Notes: generated by a model from the sequence alone, not told the origin. A DNA stretch of 37,836 nucleotides from Chloroflexota bacterium (GCA_022562155.1 JADFPV010000022.1:1-37836); one strand, 5' to 3'; shown: positions 8,224 through 15,946, numbered from the stretch's first letter. Made by a program: numbers and translations.

Positions 8224-9258
8224 TCAGACCTCCACCGTCACCTTGATCGACCGCTGCGTCTTGTCGGCGGCGATCTCGAACCCCTGAGCGATCTCGTCCA
8301 ACGACACCCGATGCGTGATGACGCTGCGGAGTTCTTCCGCCCGCGATGCAGCGATGTCGAGCGCGACCTCGAAGTCGGAGCGCGGGCCCGGCCGCCCATA
8401 GGTCATACTGCCGACCAACAGCGCCTCCTTGAGCACGGCTGCCGTCGCGTTGAGCCTGACCGCCTTCGTGAACAATCCCAGGATGGATATACGGCCGCCC
8501 GGCGCGACGATCGTTACCGCCTCGTTTAACGTGTCGTTCTGGCCGCCGACCGTCTCGATGGCCACCTCCGGCGGCCGCCCGGCGAACGCCGTCGCGAATG
8601 CCTCCGTTGAGGACTCGTTGGCCTCGATCACGTTCGCACCTAACTCCTTCGCGGCCTCCGCCTGGTGCGAATAACGGGCGGAGATGAACACGTCCGATGC
8701 GCCCATGGATTGGGCGGCGATGACGGCCATCAGGCCCACCGTTCCCGCACCAACAATCGCCACGCGCTCACCAGCTTCGAGGTTGACCTGCCGCAGGCCG
8801 TGGACCGTAACCGCCAGCGGCTCGACGAGCGCACCGACCTCGAAGTCGATGTCGTCAGGCAGGGGATAGACCAGGTACGACGGCAGGTGGACGTACTCCG
8901 CTAGCCCGCCCGGCAACACTGTGCCGAGAAGCTTTCGGTTCGGGCATAGCTGACTTCGCCCAGACGTGCATAGCTCGCAAGTGCGGCAGACCAGCACCGG
9001 CTCGATGGCGACCGGCTGGCCCTCGGAGAGGCCGGTGACGTGCTCGCCGAAGGCCGCGACCTCACCGGAAATCTCATGGCCCAAGCGCAGGCCCGGCGCG
9101 GACGGAAACTCGCCTCGGAAGAAGTGGAGGTCGCTGCCGCAAATACCACAATTGCGAACCCGGACCAGTACGCCGTCAGGCTCGATTTCGGGGACGGGCA
9201 CGTCCTTGATCTCGAATCGCTGCGGGCCCGCGACGACAGCGGCCTTCATCGTTGCCAT
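8224..9258 (-). CDS. Zinc-dependent alcohol/polyol dehydrogenase (MDR family)
   Basis: 344 residues, ATG start with a GGAGGAGG site just upstream. It is a medium-chain dehydrogenase: catalytic zinc region C-G-I-C-G-S-D-L-H and G-H-E, structural zinc loop C-x2-C-x2-C-x7-C (CRTCELC...C), Rossmann motif G-A-G-T-V-G-L for NAD(P). The pattern fits sorbitol or threonine dehydrogenase-like enzymes that oxidise a secondary alcohol of a sugar or polyol. The substrate is unknown and no sugar pathway genes flank it. It is divergent from the orphan ATPase; the 50-base gap holds both starts. Confidence 0.9.
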   Translation of the reverse strand: MATMKAAVVAGPQRFEIKDVPVPEIEPDGVLVRVRNCGICGSDLHFFRGEFPSAPGLRLGHEISGEVAAFGEHVTGLSEGQPVAIEPVLVCRTCELCTSGRSQLCPNRKLLGTVLPGGLAEYVHLPSYLVYPLPDDIDFEVGALVEPLAVTVHGLRQVNLEAGERVAIVGAGTVGLMAVIAAQSMGASDVFISARYSHQAEAAKELGANVIEANESSTEAFATAFAGRPPEVAIETVGGQNDTLNEAVTIVAPGGRISILGLFTKAVRLNATAAVLKEALLVGSMTYGRPGPRSDFEVALDIAASRAEELRSVITHRVSLDEIAQGFEIAADKTQRSIKVTVEV

Positions 9259-9308
9259 GACCTCCTCCTGGGCGCTTTTCTAAGCATGAGCTATCATGGC
9301 CGCTGACT

Positions 9309-10118
9309 ATGCGTGCGGTCAACCAACCCGAAAGCTGGTGGGGGTGGCACGGCTGGAATCAGCCGGAGGCCCTCTCAATCGTTCAGATCATGGAGGCCGG
9401 AACGCTCCCGCCGCGGATGGCCGCCGCGTTCTGGCTCGGCCTCGAACGTGGCGCGTCGTTCATCTTCGCGGCAGAGCCGCCCGGCGCGGGCAAAACAACG
9501 CTCCTCACCGCGCTGCTCGCCTTCGCGCGAGAGGAGACGGTGGCCTACTTCACCCGCGGCTGGGGCGAGACTTTTGATCTGCCGCCGCCGAGCGATGACT
9601 ACCCGACGTACCTGATGGTGAACGAAATTAGCGATCACCTGCCCGTGTACTCCTGGGGCCCCTACGTCGTCGAGTGCTTCCGGCTGCTGTCGGAGGGGTA
9701 CTCGCTGTTATCGACGCTGCACGCCGAGACGATCGACGAGATATTAGAGCAGCTGATAGACGACAACGAGGCTGCGCCGGAGCACGTCGCCAAGCTCACC
9801 TTTGTCGCACCGATGGTCGTCGAGAGCCGCGAGGGCGGTACGTTGCGCCGGATCCGCGATGTCGGGCTGCTGAGCTACAACGGTGGCAAGATCGAGACCG
9901 AGTTGCTCGCTACCTGGGACGCGAAGGCCGATACGTTCTCGGTGTTGGAGGACGAGTCATCTCGGCAGTCGCTGGCCGCGCGGCTCGGGATGGAGACCGA
10001 AGCGTTCGAGGCCGGTCTCGCCAAGCGCGAGACCTTCCTCCGGCGGCTCCTCGACGAAGGGCAGAGCAGCATCCCCGTGGTCGAGGCGGCGGTCGCCGAG
10101 TTCAAGGCGGGCGGCTAA
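9309..10118 (+). CDS. Orphan secretion-type (PulE/VirB11-like) ATPase core
   Basis: 269 residues. Visible motifs are Walker A (A-E-P-P-G-A-G-K-T-T-L-L, about 54-65), a Walker B-like strand ending in N-E (T-Y-L-M-V-N-E-I-S, 100-108), and the His box S-T-L-H-A-E-T (135-141) that is characteristic of type II/IV secretion and pilus ATPases. The usual N-terminal domain and tetracysteine zinc element are missing, so this is a compact nucleotide-binding core of about half normal length. No pilus or secretion gene is nearby. A TATCAT box at 9292-9297 lies 11 bases before the ATG, suggesting a leaderless mRNA. Its stop codon lies inside a hairpin element. Role unknown. Confidence 0.7.
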   Translation: MRAVNQPESWWGWHGWNQPEALSIVQIMEAGTLPPRMAAAFWLGLERGASFIFAAEPPGAGKTTLLTALLAFAREETVAYFTRGWGETFDLPPPSDDYPTYLMVNEISDHLPVYSWGPYVVECFRLLSEGYSLLSTLHAETIDEILEQLIDDNEAAPEHVAKLTFVAPMVVESREGGTLRRIRDVGLLSYNGGKIETELLATWDAKADTFSVLEDESSRQSLAARLGMETEAFEAGLAKRETFLRRLLDEGQSSIPVVEAAVAEFKAGG

Positions 10119-10175
10119 CCTTCGGTTAGCTTTGCAGAAGGCCTGACCCTGGTCAGTGCGCTTCTGCCGGGCTCC
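10113..10175. repeat. Double-hairpin element, copy A (between convergent genes)
   Basis: Stem 1 is GCTAACC-TTC-GGTTAGC (10114-10130); the linker is TTT; stem 2 is GCAGAAG (10134-10140) with CTTCTGC (10161-10167), enclosing a smaller hairpin CTGACC-CT-GGTCAG (10143-10156); it ends in CGGGC. It fills the gap between the convergent ATPase and HAD genes and could serve as a two-way terminator. Confidence 0.75.
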
Positions 10176-10870
10176 TACTCAAGCAACACCCCTAGAACGT
10201 TCTCCGTATCCGCCAGGTCCTCTAGCGCGACGTCCGCGCCTGCCGATAGCAGGTCGTCGACGGAGCTTGTGCCGGTCGCGACGGCCAGCGAGCGCGCGCC
10301 GTTGGCTCGCGCCGCTTCGACGTCACGCGGCGTGTCGCCGATCACCCAGACGTCGTTTTTCGCATCAGACCCGTGCGCGGTGCCGTTGGCGAGTCGCTGG
10401 ATAGCGTGCGCGACCATCTCGCCGCGGTCCTCGGCGTCCTCGCCGAAGCCACCGTCGTGGAGGTGCGCGTCGAGCTTGAAGAACGCCAGCTTGAGCAGGC
10501 AGGCGCGCTTGAAGTTGCCGGTCGCGAGGCCGAGACGGACGTCGTCCCGCGTGGCCAGCGCGTCGAGCAGCTCAGGGATGCCGGGCTTGACGTGGCCGCC
10601 GGGCGCTTCGCGCAGCGTCGCCGGGAGGTGTTCGAGGTAGACATCGATGAAGCTGGGCAGCAGTTCCTCGATGGGCGTGCCGTCGAGCAGGTCGTGAAGC
10701 TCCAGGCCGCGCTTGAGGATGTTCCAGTCGGTGCGGCCGGAGCCCTCGATGGCCTGGAAGGCGTCGTCGATGCCGTAGAGCTGGTGGAAGGCGCGGGCCA
10801 TGGCGAGGCTGCCGGCGCCGCCCGTGTAGAGCAGTGTCTGGTCGACGTCAAAGAGGAGTGTGCGGGTCAC
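10175..10870 (-). CDS. HAD-superfamily hydrolase (phosphoglycolate phosphatase-like)
   Basis: 231 residues, GTG start. Motif I is F-D-V-D-Q-T (usual D-x-D-G-T, with Q for G), motif II is L-A-T-G-N, motif IV is I-G-D-T-P-R-D. A helical cap domain lies between motifs I and II, as in phosphoglycolate and related sugar-phosphate phosphatases. The nucleophile is the first Asp of motif I. A TACAAT box (10877-10882, minus strand) lies six bases before the GTG, which fits a leaderless start; the GTG also overlaps the stop of the upstream minus-strand gene (GTGA), so coupling is a second possibility. Substrate unknown. Confidence 0.88.
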   Translation of the reverse strand: MTRTLLFDVDQTLLYTGGAGSLAMARAFHQLYGIDDAFQAIEGSGRTDWNILKRGLELHDLLDGTPIEELLPSFIDVYLEHLPATLREAPGGHVKPGIPELLDALATRDDVRLGLATGNFKRACLLKLAFFKLDAHLHDGGFGEDAEDRGEMVAHAIQRLANGTAHGSDAKNDVWVIGDTPRDVEAARANGARSLAVATGTSSVDDLLSAGADVALEDLADTENVLGVLLE

Positions 10871-11619
10871 GAGGGCATTGTATCGAGGGGTAGCTGTAGG
10901 TGGAACTCCCTCACCCCTGGCCCCCTGCGGGCAGGCTCTTTCCCAAGGGTGGGAGAGGGGAACTCTGAATCATTCGTTTGTGAGAAATGAGCGTCGGTCG
11001 TATCTGGAGAAGGGGTGTTTGGGGTATTCGTCCGTGGCCAACCTTCGGTTGGCTTGGCAGTCGGCTGCGCCGACTGCGGGCCATGTTCCATGGTGGGCTT
11101 GGCATTCGGCTGCGCCGACTGCGGGCCATGTTCCACCGAGGGCTTGGCAGTCGACGCTGTCGACTGCATGTCTGGGCCAGCGGCTTCAACGTTCCCCGGC
11201 GGGAACCCCGCAGAAAGGCCGAGTGAGTCGAGGACACGTGAACGGTGAGAGCCATCGACGAGGGCGGCGTAACGCCGGATGGACTGCTTGAGGCCGGCGA
11301 CGCTGCGCAGGAAGCGGATGTGGTCGAATCGGCGGATGTCGTCAGCTTCCCGCGCGGTCGCGAGGGCGAGGACGATGCTGCGGATTTCGGGATCGGACAT
11401 GAGCGCGACGATCAGCTTCTTTAGTCGCTTGGAGCGGCGGCCGGACTTGAGGGCGTTGGTGTTGCCGGGCTGCGCCCCTCGCTTACGCTTCGGGACGAAG
11501 CCTTGGCCATCCTTGCGAGGATGGCTGGGCTGTGCGCCCGGGCGACGCTTGCGAGCGTCGCCTTTGCGATGGCTGACGCCATCGCTGGGCTTGCGGCTGG
11601 TGGGTTTCTTGGCCGGCAT
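10867..11619 (-). CDS. Small-terminase-like GNTNALKxG protein with repeat-built tail
   Basis: 250 residues from an ATG at 11619; a longer frame to 11814 only reads through repeats. The core K-R-G-A-Q-P-G-N-T-N-A-L-K-S-G is typical of phage small-terminase-like or mobile-element proteins with a DNA-binding helix. It is followed by a helical region (L-K-K-L-I-V-A-L-M-S-D-P-E-I-R-S). Both ends are odd: the N-terminal 50 residues are encoded by two double-hairpin elements (11487-11590), and the tail contains 15-residue tandem repeats (G-P-Q-S-A-Q-P-x-A-K-P-T) encoded by a 45-base repeat, then another dispersed repeat. The stop overlaps the HAD start (GTGA). The core may be a genuine gene invaded by repeats; the true ends are uncertain. 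Confidence 0.5.
   Translation of the reverse strand: MPAKKPTSRKPSDGVSHRKGDARKRRPGAQPSHPRKDGQGFVPKRKRGAQPGNTNALKSGRRSKRLKKLIVALMSDPEIRSIVLALATAREADDIRRFDHIRFLRSVAGLKQSIRRYAALVDGSHRSRVLDSLGLSAGFPPGNVEAAGPDMQSTASTAKPSVEHGPQSAQPNAKPTMEHGPQSAQPTAKPTEGWPRTNTPNTPSPDTTDAHFSQTNDSEFPSPTLGKEPARRGPGVREFHLQLPLDTMPS
10903..10966. repeat. Dispersed GC-rich imperfect inverted repeat
   Basis: The left arm CCCTCACCC and right arm GGGTGGGAGAGGG flank a centre containing TGCGGGCA. A related but diverged element, with CTCTCCTC and GGGGAGAGG arms around TCCGGCGGA, lies at 11737-11778. This type of element is common between genes of environmental bacteria; it is read in frame as the tail of the overlapping minus-strand ORF. 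Confidence 0.55.
11037..11167. repeat. Double-hairpin element, copy B, with 45-base tandem extension
   Basis: Stem 1 is GCCAACC-TTC-GGTTGGC (11037-11053). Stem 2 is GCAGTCGGC-TGC-GCCGACTGC (11057-11077). The unit starting at 11051 is repeated at 11096 (stem with one mismatch, 11102-11122) and partly at 11141, where the stem has become GCAGTCGAC-GCT-GTCGACTGC (11147-11167), a different sequence but still perfectly paired. Confidence 0.75.
11487..11590. repeat. Double-hairpin elements, copies C1 and C2 (inside a coding frame)
   Basis: C1: stem 1 GCTTCG-GGA-CGAAGC (11487-11501... 15 bases), linker CTTG, stem 2 GCCATCCT-TGCG-AGGATGGC (11506-11525), tail TGGGC. C2: stem 1 GGCGACGCT-TGCG-AGCGTCGCC (11541-11562), linker TTT, stem 2 GCGATGGC-TGAC-GCCATCGC (11566-11585), tail TGGGC. 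All four stems are perfect although their sequences differ from the other copies. Confidence 0.72.
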
Positions 11620-11674
11620 TTGTGTCTGGCGTACCACGGCAGAGGGAGAGTGCGAAGGGGGATGTGGCAGTCCG

Positions 11675-11718
11675 GCTGACCTTCGGTCAGCTTGGCAGAA
11701 ACTGCGTTTCTGCTGGCT
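11675..11718. repeat. Double-hairpin element, copy D
   Basis: Stem 1 is GCTGACC-TTC-GGTCAGC (11675-11691), linker TT, stem 2 is GCAGAAAC-TGC-GTTTCTGC (11695-11713), followed by TGGCT. A lone stem-1 relative, GCTGACC-TGCG-GGTCAGC, lies at 11891-11908. Confidence 0.75.
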
Positions 11719-11787
11719 GTGTCTGTGGCAGTTCGGCTCTCTCCTCCGCCTCCGGCGGATAGACGCCGGGGAGAGGGGAGCGGCTAG

Positions 11788-11828
11788 CCTTCGGCTGCGC
11801 TTAGGAACGGCCACAGGCTCAGGGTGAT
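11788..11828. repeat. Dispersed CTTCGGCTGCGCT...CAGGCTCAGG repeat, copy 1
   Basis: The block beginning CCTTCGGCTGCGCTTAGG and ending CACAGGCTCAGGGTGATG matches a second copy at 33186-33223. When read as protein it gives strings such as C-P-E-R-S-R-R, a familiar false-protein signature of dispersed repeats in environmental genomes. Confidence 0.6.
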
Positions 11829-11859
11829 GTTGCCTTGGGCCGCGCTATCGGCGTGGGTA

Positions 11860-11879
11860 GGGCGTTCAATTGAACGCCC
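11860..11879. repeat. Perfect 20-base palindrome
   Basis: GGGCGTTCAATTGAACGCCC is fully self-complementary and can be extended outward by GTA/TAC with one unpaired base. The stretch 11829-12011 otherwise holds the lone hairpin at 11891-11908 and the lead-in to a small ORF. Confidence 0.7.
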
Positions 11880-12011
11880 CTACGTCGGTGGCTGACCTGC
11901 GGGTCAGCTTCGATCGCGGCGAACGCCCCTTCAGACCTTGTCCGCCCGGCCGATGGTATGTGTGGTGAATGAACAAATGGCTCTGCAAGAGACAGGAGGT
12001 GGCGTGGCGCT

Positions 12012-12200
12012 ATGAGCGATAACGTTACCCGGAAGAGCGTAAAACGACCGACAAGCACGAAACGGCTGGAACACCAGCGGTGGGACCGGCAGCCCTTCTA
12101 CTTCGGCTCCTGGTACGGCGACCCGGACACCACATTGGCAACCTCCCGCGAGATCGCGTCTATTCTAGGCGAGAATCGACCCGATACCCCCGCAGCCTGA
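12012..12200 (+). CDS. Small hypothetical protein
   Basis: 62 residues, ATG, with AGGAGG at 11994-11999 (12 bases upstream, somewhat far). The sequence is basic at the start (V-T-R-K-S-V-K-R-P) and contains a W-D-R-Q-P-F-Y-F-G-S-W-Y-G-D aromatic stretch that looks protein-like rather than random. I do not recognise it. It lies just after the repeat patch and converges on the acetyltransferase gene. It might be spurious. Confidence 0.35.
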   Translation: MSDNVTRKSVKRPTSTKRLEHQRWDRQPFYFGSWYGDPDTTLATSREIASILGENRPDTPAA

Positions 12201-12238
12201 CCCACAACTCGTCCCCCGCCGCTGGCTGCGACTGCTGG

Positions 12239-12254
12239 GCGCTCGGCCGAGCGC
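12239..12254. terminator. Palindrome between convergent genes
   Basis: GCGCTCGGCCGAGCGC is a perfect 16-base palindrome preceded by CTGCTGGGC, the same trailing motif as the double-hairpin elements, so it may be a worn copy. It sits right at the end of the minus-strand acetyltransferase gene. Confidence 0.4.
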
Positions 12255-12256
12255 GC

Positions 12257-13192
12257 CTACGAGTTCTTCACGAACCATAGCTCGCGCGTCAGTTCGCGGA
12301 AACCCACAGACCGATATAGTTTCTTCGGGATGGGGTAGTTGTCATCTCCACGACAGCCGACGATGGCCTGCCGCGCGCCGGCGTCCCGGAAGCGCTGCAT
12401 GCCGAAGAGAGAGAGGGCGCGTCCGAGGCCGCGCCGGCGGTAATCGGGGTGGGTGCCGACGGGCTCGAACTCGGCGACGTGGTTCGCTTCGTCGTACCAA
12501 CCGATGCCTGATGCCACTAGTGTGGCATCAGGTGCCTCGATGACGAAGTCGAGGTCGTCGCGGTAGGGCGGGGTGGCCATGACGTCCTGATACGCCTCCA
12601 CGGTCAGCCGCGACGGCTCCCACGCGACGCGGTGCGCTTCGACCCGGCGGGCGACGCTCACAGCGTCGCTACCGATCTCACGCATGGTGAGCGCGCGATA
12701 GCCGTCGGGGAGCTGAGGCGTCTCGATGTCGTCGAGGTCGCGGATGTTGCGCATGCCCCAGGGCGCGTCGGGGTCGTGTTCGTAGCCGTGGCGCTGGAGC
12801 CGCGTTAGGGCGTCGACGTTGGCCTGCTGGGTGGACGTTTGTCGGACGGCATCAGGACATTGGGCGTCGAACCAGTCGAGCACTTCGTCTAGCAGCTCCG
12901 GGTTGTCCGGGTGGACCTGCCAGTCGAGCGTCGGGGGCTCTGTGCGGTGTTCGGTGTCGGAGAGGCGTGTCTCCATGGGGGCGAAGATCCAGCCCCAGGC
13001 GAGCGGGCAGCCTGTGGCAGCCTCGCCATCAAGCCAGAGCTTGTGGCGCCAGGCGTCGCCCTCGCGCCGGTTGCCGGTGCCGAACTCCCAAGCCAGCTCA
13101 CCGACCGTCGCGCCGGGGTTCGTGTGCTCCGGCCTTATGCGCCAGACCTCCTGCGCCAGCGATTGCATTGCGCGGATGGTTACTTCTTCCAT
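12257..13192 (-). CDS. GNAT-family N-acetyltransferase
   Basis: 311 residues from the ATG at 13192 (M-E-E-V-T-I-R-A-M-Q-S-L); the open frame upstream of this looks non-coding. The C-terminal half (about 200-311) is a clear GNAT domain: V-G-T-H-P-D-Y-R-R-R-G-L-G-R-A-L carries the acetyl-CoA pyrophosphate-binding loop, and L-Y-R-S-V-G-F is the usual beta6-7 region. The N-terminal half is weaker and may be a second, degenerate GNAT domain, as in mycothiol synthase-like proteins. The substrate is unknown. It is divergent from the OLD-like gene. Confidence 0.82.
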   Translation of the reverse strand: MEEVTIRAMQSLAQEVWRIRPEHTNPGATVGELAWEFGTGNRREGDAWRHKLWLDGEAATGCPLAWGWIFAPMETRLSDTEHRTEPPTLDWQVHPDNPELLDEVLDWFDAQCPDAVRQTSTQQANVDALTRLQRHGYEHDPDAPWGMRNIRDLDDIETPQLPDGYRALTMREIGSDAVSVARRVEAHRVAWEPSRLTVEAYQDVMATPPYRDDLDFVIEAPDATLVASGIGWYDEANHVAEFEPVGTHPDYRRRGLGRALSLFGMQRFRDAGARQAIVGCRGDDNYPIPKKLYRSVGFRELTRELWFVKNS

Positions 13193-13320
13193 AGGGACGG
13201 GATAACAAATCGCGGGGCGGCAGGCGAGGGGCGGTGGTGTGCTCTCGTGTCGCCTGATAAACTGGACTTGCTGCTTCACCACGCAGTTGTTGCTGAACGT
13301 GGCGCGCCAGGATACTCACG

Positions 13321-14886
13321 ATGAACGTGGAAATCACGCTTAAGAACTATCGTTGCTTCCCAGATACGAACCCGGCAAAGTTCGTCGTGCGCACGGGCAT
13401 GACATCCTTCTTAGGTGTCAACAATTCGGGGAAGTCCGCTCTGCTAAAGTTCTTCTTCGAGTTTCGAGACCTGTTCGTGAGGCTAGCAGATGTTGGCCAG
13501 CTAGCTGCCGGGATCAGCAGCGAGATCACTTTCAACCCAGCTGGCATTCAAGACCAGCGAGAGCTCTTCACCCGCTCGAACCTGCGGGATCTGAGTATTG
13601 GGTTCGCCTTCTCCTATGAGGAACTGTCGAAGCCGTTAACACTCAACATCACTGTCCCCCACGGAACGAACCGCGCAGGAATTGAGCTTACTCTTCAGGA
13701 CGGGATACAGGTTAACTCCCAGAAGGGTGTAGGTACCGACGGCTCACGTTTAGTTGTTCCAGATCACGAGCAGGTCGAAATGCAGGAAGCTCTCCAAGTC
13801 TTCCAGACTTTGTCGAGAATGCGTTTCATAGGTGCGTTTCGTAATGCCCTCAATGTAGGGGAAAAGGCGGACTACTTTGACATGAAAACCGGTCAAGCCT
13901 TCATGCATGAGTGGAGGAGCCGCCAAACCGGTAGGAGTACGGTCGAGAACGAGGCCATACACACGCTCTCTGAGGACATCAGGCGTATATTCGAATTGGA
14001 TGACTTGCGTATAAACACGGCTGATGATGGACAGACATTGCAGCTGCTTGTGAATGGTGAGAGCCGCAAACTGGAGGAGGTGGGATCAGGCCTCGCCCAG
14101 TTCATTTTAGTGCTGGGCAGTGTGGCGTTTGAAGAGCCTTCGTTCATCCTAATCGATGAACCTGAGATGAACTTGCATCCAGCACTGCAGCTAGACTTTC
14201 TCACTACATTAGCCAGCTACACGAGCGACGGTGTCTTATTTACCACCCACAATGTTGGGCTTGCGGAAGGTGCCGCCGACTGGAGTTACGCGTTACAGCG
14301 CTTGGGCGAAGGAGAAAGTGTACTTACGGAGTATCAGCGTGTTCCTAGGCTACCAGAACTGCTGGGCGAGCTTAGCTACTCTGGCTTCAAGGATCTCACC
14401 TTCGAAAAGCTTCTCTTAATCGAAGGCAGGACGGATATCAAGACCCTGCATCAATTCCTTCAGTTGTATGGCAAGGCGCACAAGGTGGTTCTGGTTCCAA
14501 TGGGCGGCGGTGAGATGATCAACTCGAAATCAGAATTTGAACTAGCGCAGATAGCACGAATAACCGGCGACGTTAGCGTTCTCATAGACAGCGAACGGGC
14601 ATCGAAAGAGGATCCCCTTTCGAAGGAGCGACAGGCGTTTGTAGGCATATGCGAGGGGTTGCAAATGCCGTGCCACGTACTGGAGCTAAGAGCCCTGGAG
14701 AATTACCTAAGCGACTCCGCGATCAAAAGCCATAAGGGAGAGGGGTTCAAGGCGCTAGGAGCGTACGAAAAACTGGGCAACGCTGACCTGCCATGGGCGA
14801 AGACCGAGAACTGGCGGATCGCAAACAGGATGAGCAAGGCAGATCTAGATGGCACCGATCTCGGTGAATTTCTTGCTAACTTGTAG
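13321..14886 (+). CDS. OLD-like ATP-binding protein with TOPRIM-type nuclease region
   Basis: 521 residues. ABC-type ATPase: Walker A G-V-N-N-S-G-K-S (32-39), signature-like E-V-G-S-G-L-A-Q (253-260), Walker B F-I-L-I-D-E-P-E (275-282), switch histidine T-T-H-N (H310). C-terminal TOPRIM-like part: L-L-I-E-G-R-T-D (E368), M-G-G-G (394-397), V-L-I-D-S-E (D423), then L-R-A-L-E-N-Y-L, a form also seen in OLD and DUF4435 proteins. Relatives defend against phage as OLD, Gabija GajA or fused PARIS-type proteins, with the ATPase controlling a nuclease. It directly abuts an unknown partner gene. GC is near 50 percent, clearly below its neighbours, which suggests transfer. No helicase (GajB) is present, so it is not standard Gabija. 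Confidence 0.85.
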   Translation: MNVEITLKNYRCFPDTNPAKFVVRTGMTSFLGVNNSGKSALLKFFFEFRDLFVRLADVGQLAAGISSEITFNPAGIQDQRELFTRSNLRDLSIGFAFSYEELSKPLTLNITVPHGTNRAGIELTLQDGIQVNSQKGVGTDGSRLVVPDHEQVEMQEALQVFQTLSRMRFIGAFRNALNVGEKADYFDMKTGQAFMHEWRSRQTGRSTVENEAIHTLSEDIRRIFELDDLRINTADDGQTLQLLVNGESRKLEEVGSGLAQFILVLGSVAFEEPSFILIDEPEMNLHPALQLDFLTTLASYTSDGVLFTTHNVGLAEGAADWSYALQRLGEGESVLTEYQRVPRLPELLGELSYSGFKDLTFEKLLLIEGRTDIKTLHQFLQLYGKAHKVVLVPMGGGEMINSKSEFELAQIARITGDVSVLIDSERASKEDPLSKERQAFVGICEGLQMPCHVLELRALENYLSDSAIKSHKGEGFKALGAYEKLGNADLPWAKTENWRIANRMSKADLDGTDLGEFLANL

Positions 14887-14898
14887 GTGTTGACGGAC

Positions 14899-15522
14899 AT
14901 GGATGACTCTGAAATAGACGAACGACTTCGACGGATATATCAGGCTGTAAGCGATGCAGAAGAGGAGGACATGTCAGAGCTGCCTGGCAAGCTCTTTTCC
15001 TCTGAGAAGATCGTAGGGGTGTACCAAGACTTTTCCGGTGGCCTGTCGGAGGCAACTCTTGCGAACCTCGCCTATTCGATGATTCATAATATTGCCAATC
15101 TTGCAGACCATCTTCGAAAGTGGGCAGAGAAGAACGGTAAAGACAAGGCGCTTGTAGATGAAGCACTCAAGGCTTCGTTCGAGCTTCGCGTGTTGTTGGA
15201 CCTGTCCAACAACGACAAGCACGGTCCTCGAAGAGACGACACCAGTCATTCTGGCCGGATGCCGAAGCTCCTAACCCCGCGAAGAGTCATGAGGTTGACG
15301 ACGGGTCCCGGCAAAGGGTCCTCGGCTTTGATGACTCTTGGCCGGGATGGGCAGCCGGTGATTCGCGGTGCCGGTTCCGGTACGGCGATAGTTACTGGTG
15401 AGGTGGTCGACGGAGATGGCAAGGCTTTAGGCGACCTCTACGACATCGCGGCGAAGGGCTTGGCTGATTGGGAAGTGCTTCTCTCGGAGTACGGTGTGAC
15501 TGTGAACGAACCGAACGACTAG
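14899..15522 (+). CDS. Unknown partner of the OLD-like protein
   Basis: 207 residues from the ATG at 14899; a GTG at 14887 directly after the OLD stop codon would add four residues and cannot be excluded. Either way the two genes are one transcript. The protein is acidic and helical at first (E-I-D-E-R-L-R-R-I-Y-Q-A-V), has a central helical stretch (M-I-H-N-I-A-N-L-A-D-H-L-R-K-W) and a conserved-looking D-L-S-N-N-D-K-H-G motif near residue 117, of the N-D-x-K-H kind found in several uncharacterised families. The C-terminus is glycine-rich beta. No known domain recognised. Its position suggests an effector, sensor or inhibitor for the OLD-like nuclease. Confidence 0.7.
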   Translation: MDDSEIDERLRRIYQAVSDAEEEDMSELPGKLFSSEKIVGVYQDFSGGLSEATLANLAYSMIHNIANLADHLRKWAEKNGKDKALVDEALKASFELRVLLDLSNNDKHGPRRDDTSHSGRMPKLLTPRRVMRLTTGPGKGSSALMTLGRDGQPVIRGAGSGTAIVTGEVVDGDGKALGDLYDIAAKGLADWEVLLSEYGVTVNEPND

Positions 15523-15592
15523 ACAAGCAGCCACCATATCTGTTGACCTACGCTGCGGCCTGGCAGTCAGCCGTAAGGGGCATGAACTCCCG

Positions 15593-15598
15593 TATACT
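15593..15598 (+). promoter_or_regulatory. TATACT -10 box, leaderless start of the HEAT-repeat gene
   Basis: TATACT ends six bases before the ATG at 15605 and no ribosome-binding site is present, so transcription probably begins at or next to the A of the start codon. No convincing -35 is seen. Confidence 0.5.
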
Positions 15599-15604
15599 TG
15601 TCGC

Positions 15605-15946
15605 ATGGCCACCGTAACGACGGAGCAGGTCGACGAGCTGCTGCCGCTGCTGGCCGACGACGACCCTACAACGCGCGCGGAGACCGTCCGAGCGCTCTGC
15701 CCTTGCCACGTGAAGTCGCACGACGACCGGATCTGGAATCGCATCTTCGAGATGGTCGGCGACGAGGACGTGAAGGTGCGCCGCAGTGTGTTTCACGCGC
15801 TGGGCGACGGCTCACCACGAGCGCTGGAGCCGCAGGTGGTGGCGGCGTTCGAGACGTTCACGAACGACGCCGACCCTCGCCTGAAGCGTCAGGCCCGGAA
15901 GTTTCTCGCGCAGTATCGCAGGACCGGCAGGGTCAACGTTCTCTAG
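15605..15946 (+). CDS. Short HEAT-repeat protein
   Basis: 113 residues made of about three HEAT-type helical pairs: L-L-P-L-L-A-D-D-D-P-T-T-R-A-E-T-V-R-A-L, then M-V-G-D-E-D-V-K-V-R-R-S-V-F-H-A-L-G-D-G-S, then a third unit ending in K-R-Q-A-R-K-F-L. Such repeats are protein-binding scaffolds, and short ones accompany phycobilin lyases or sensor systems, but no partner is evident here. Confidence 0.75.
   Translation: MATVTTEQVDELLPLLADDDPTTRAETVRALCPCHVKSHDDRIWNRIFEMVGDEDVKVRRSVFHALGDGSPRALEPQVVAAFETFTNDADPRLKRQARKFLAQYRRTGRVNVL

Noticed and set aside
11051-11167. Tandem 45-base units that might be taken for a CRISPR array
   Set aside because: There are only two full copies and one partial copy, no unique spacers, and no cas genes; the units are hairpin repeats.
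13321-14886. Standard Gabija system
   Set aside because: No UvrD-like GajB helicase follows; the neighbour is an unrelated small protein.
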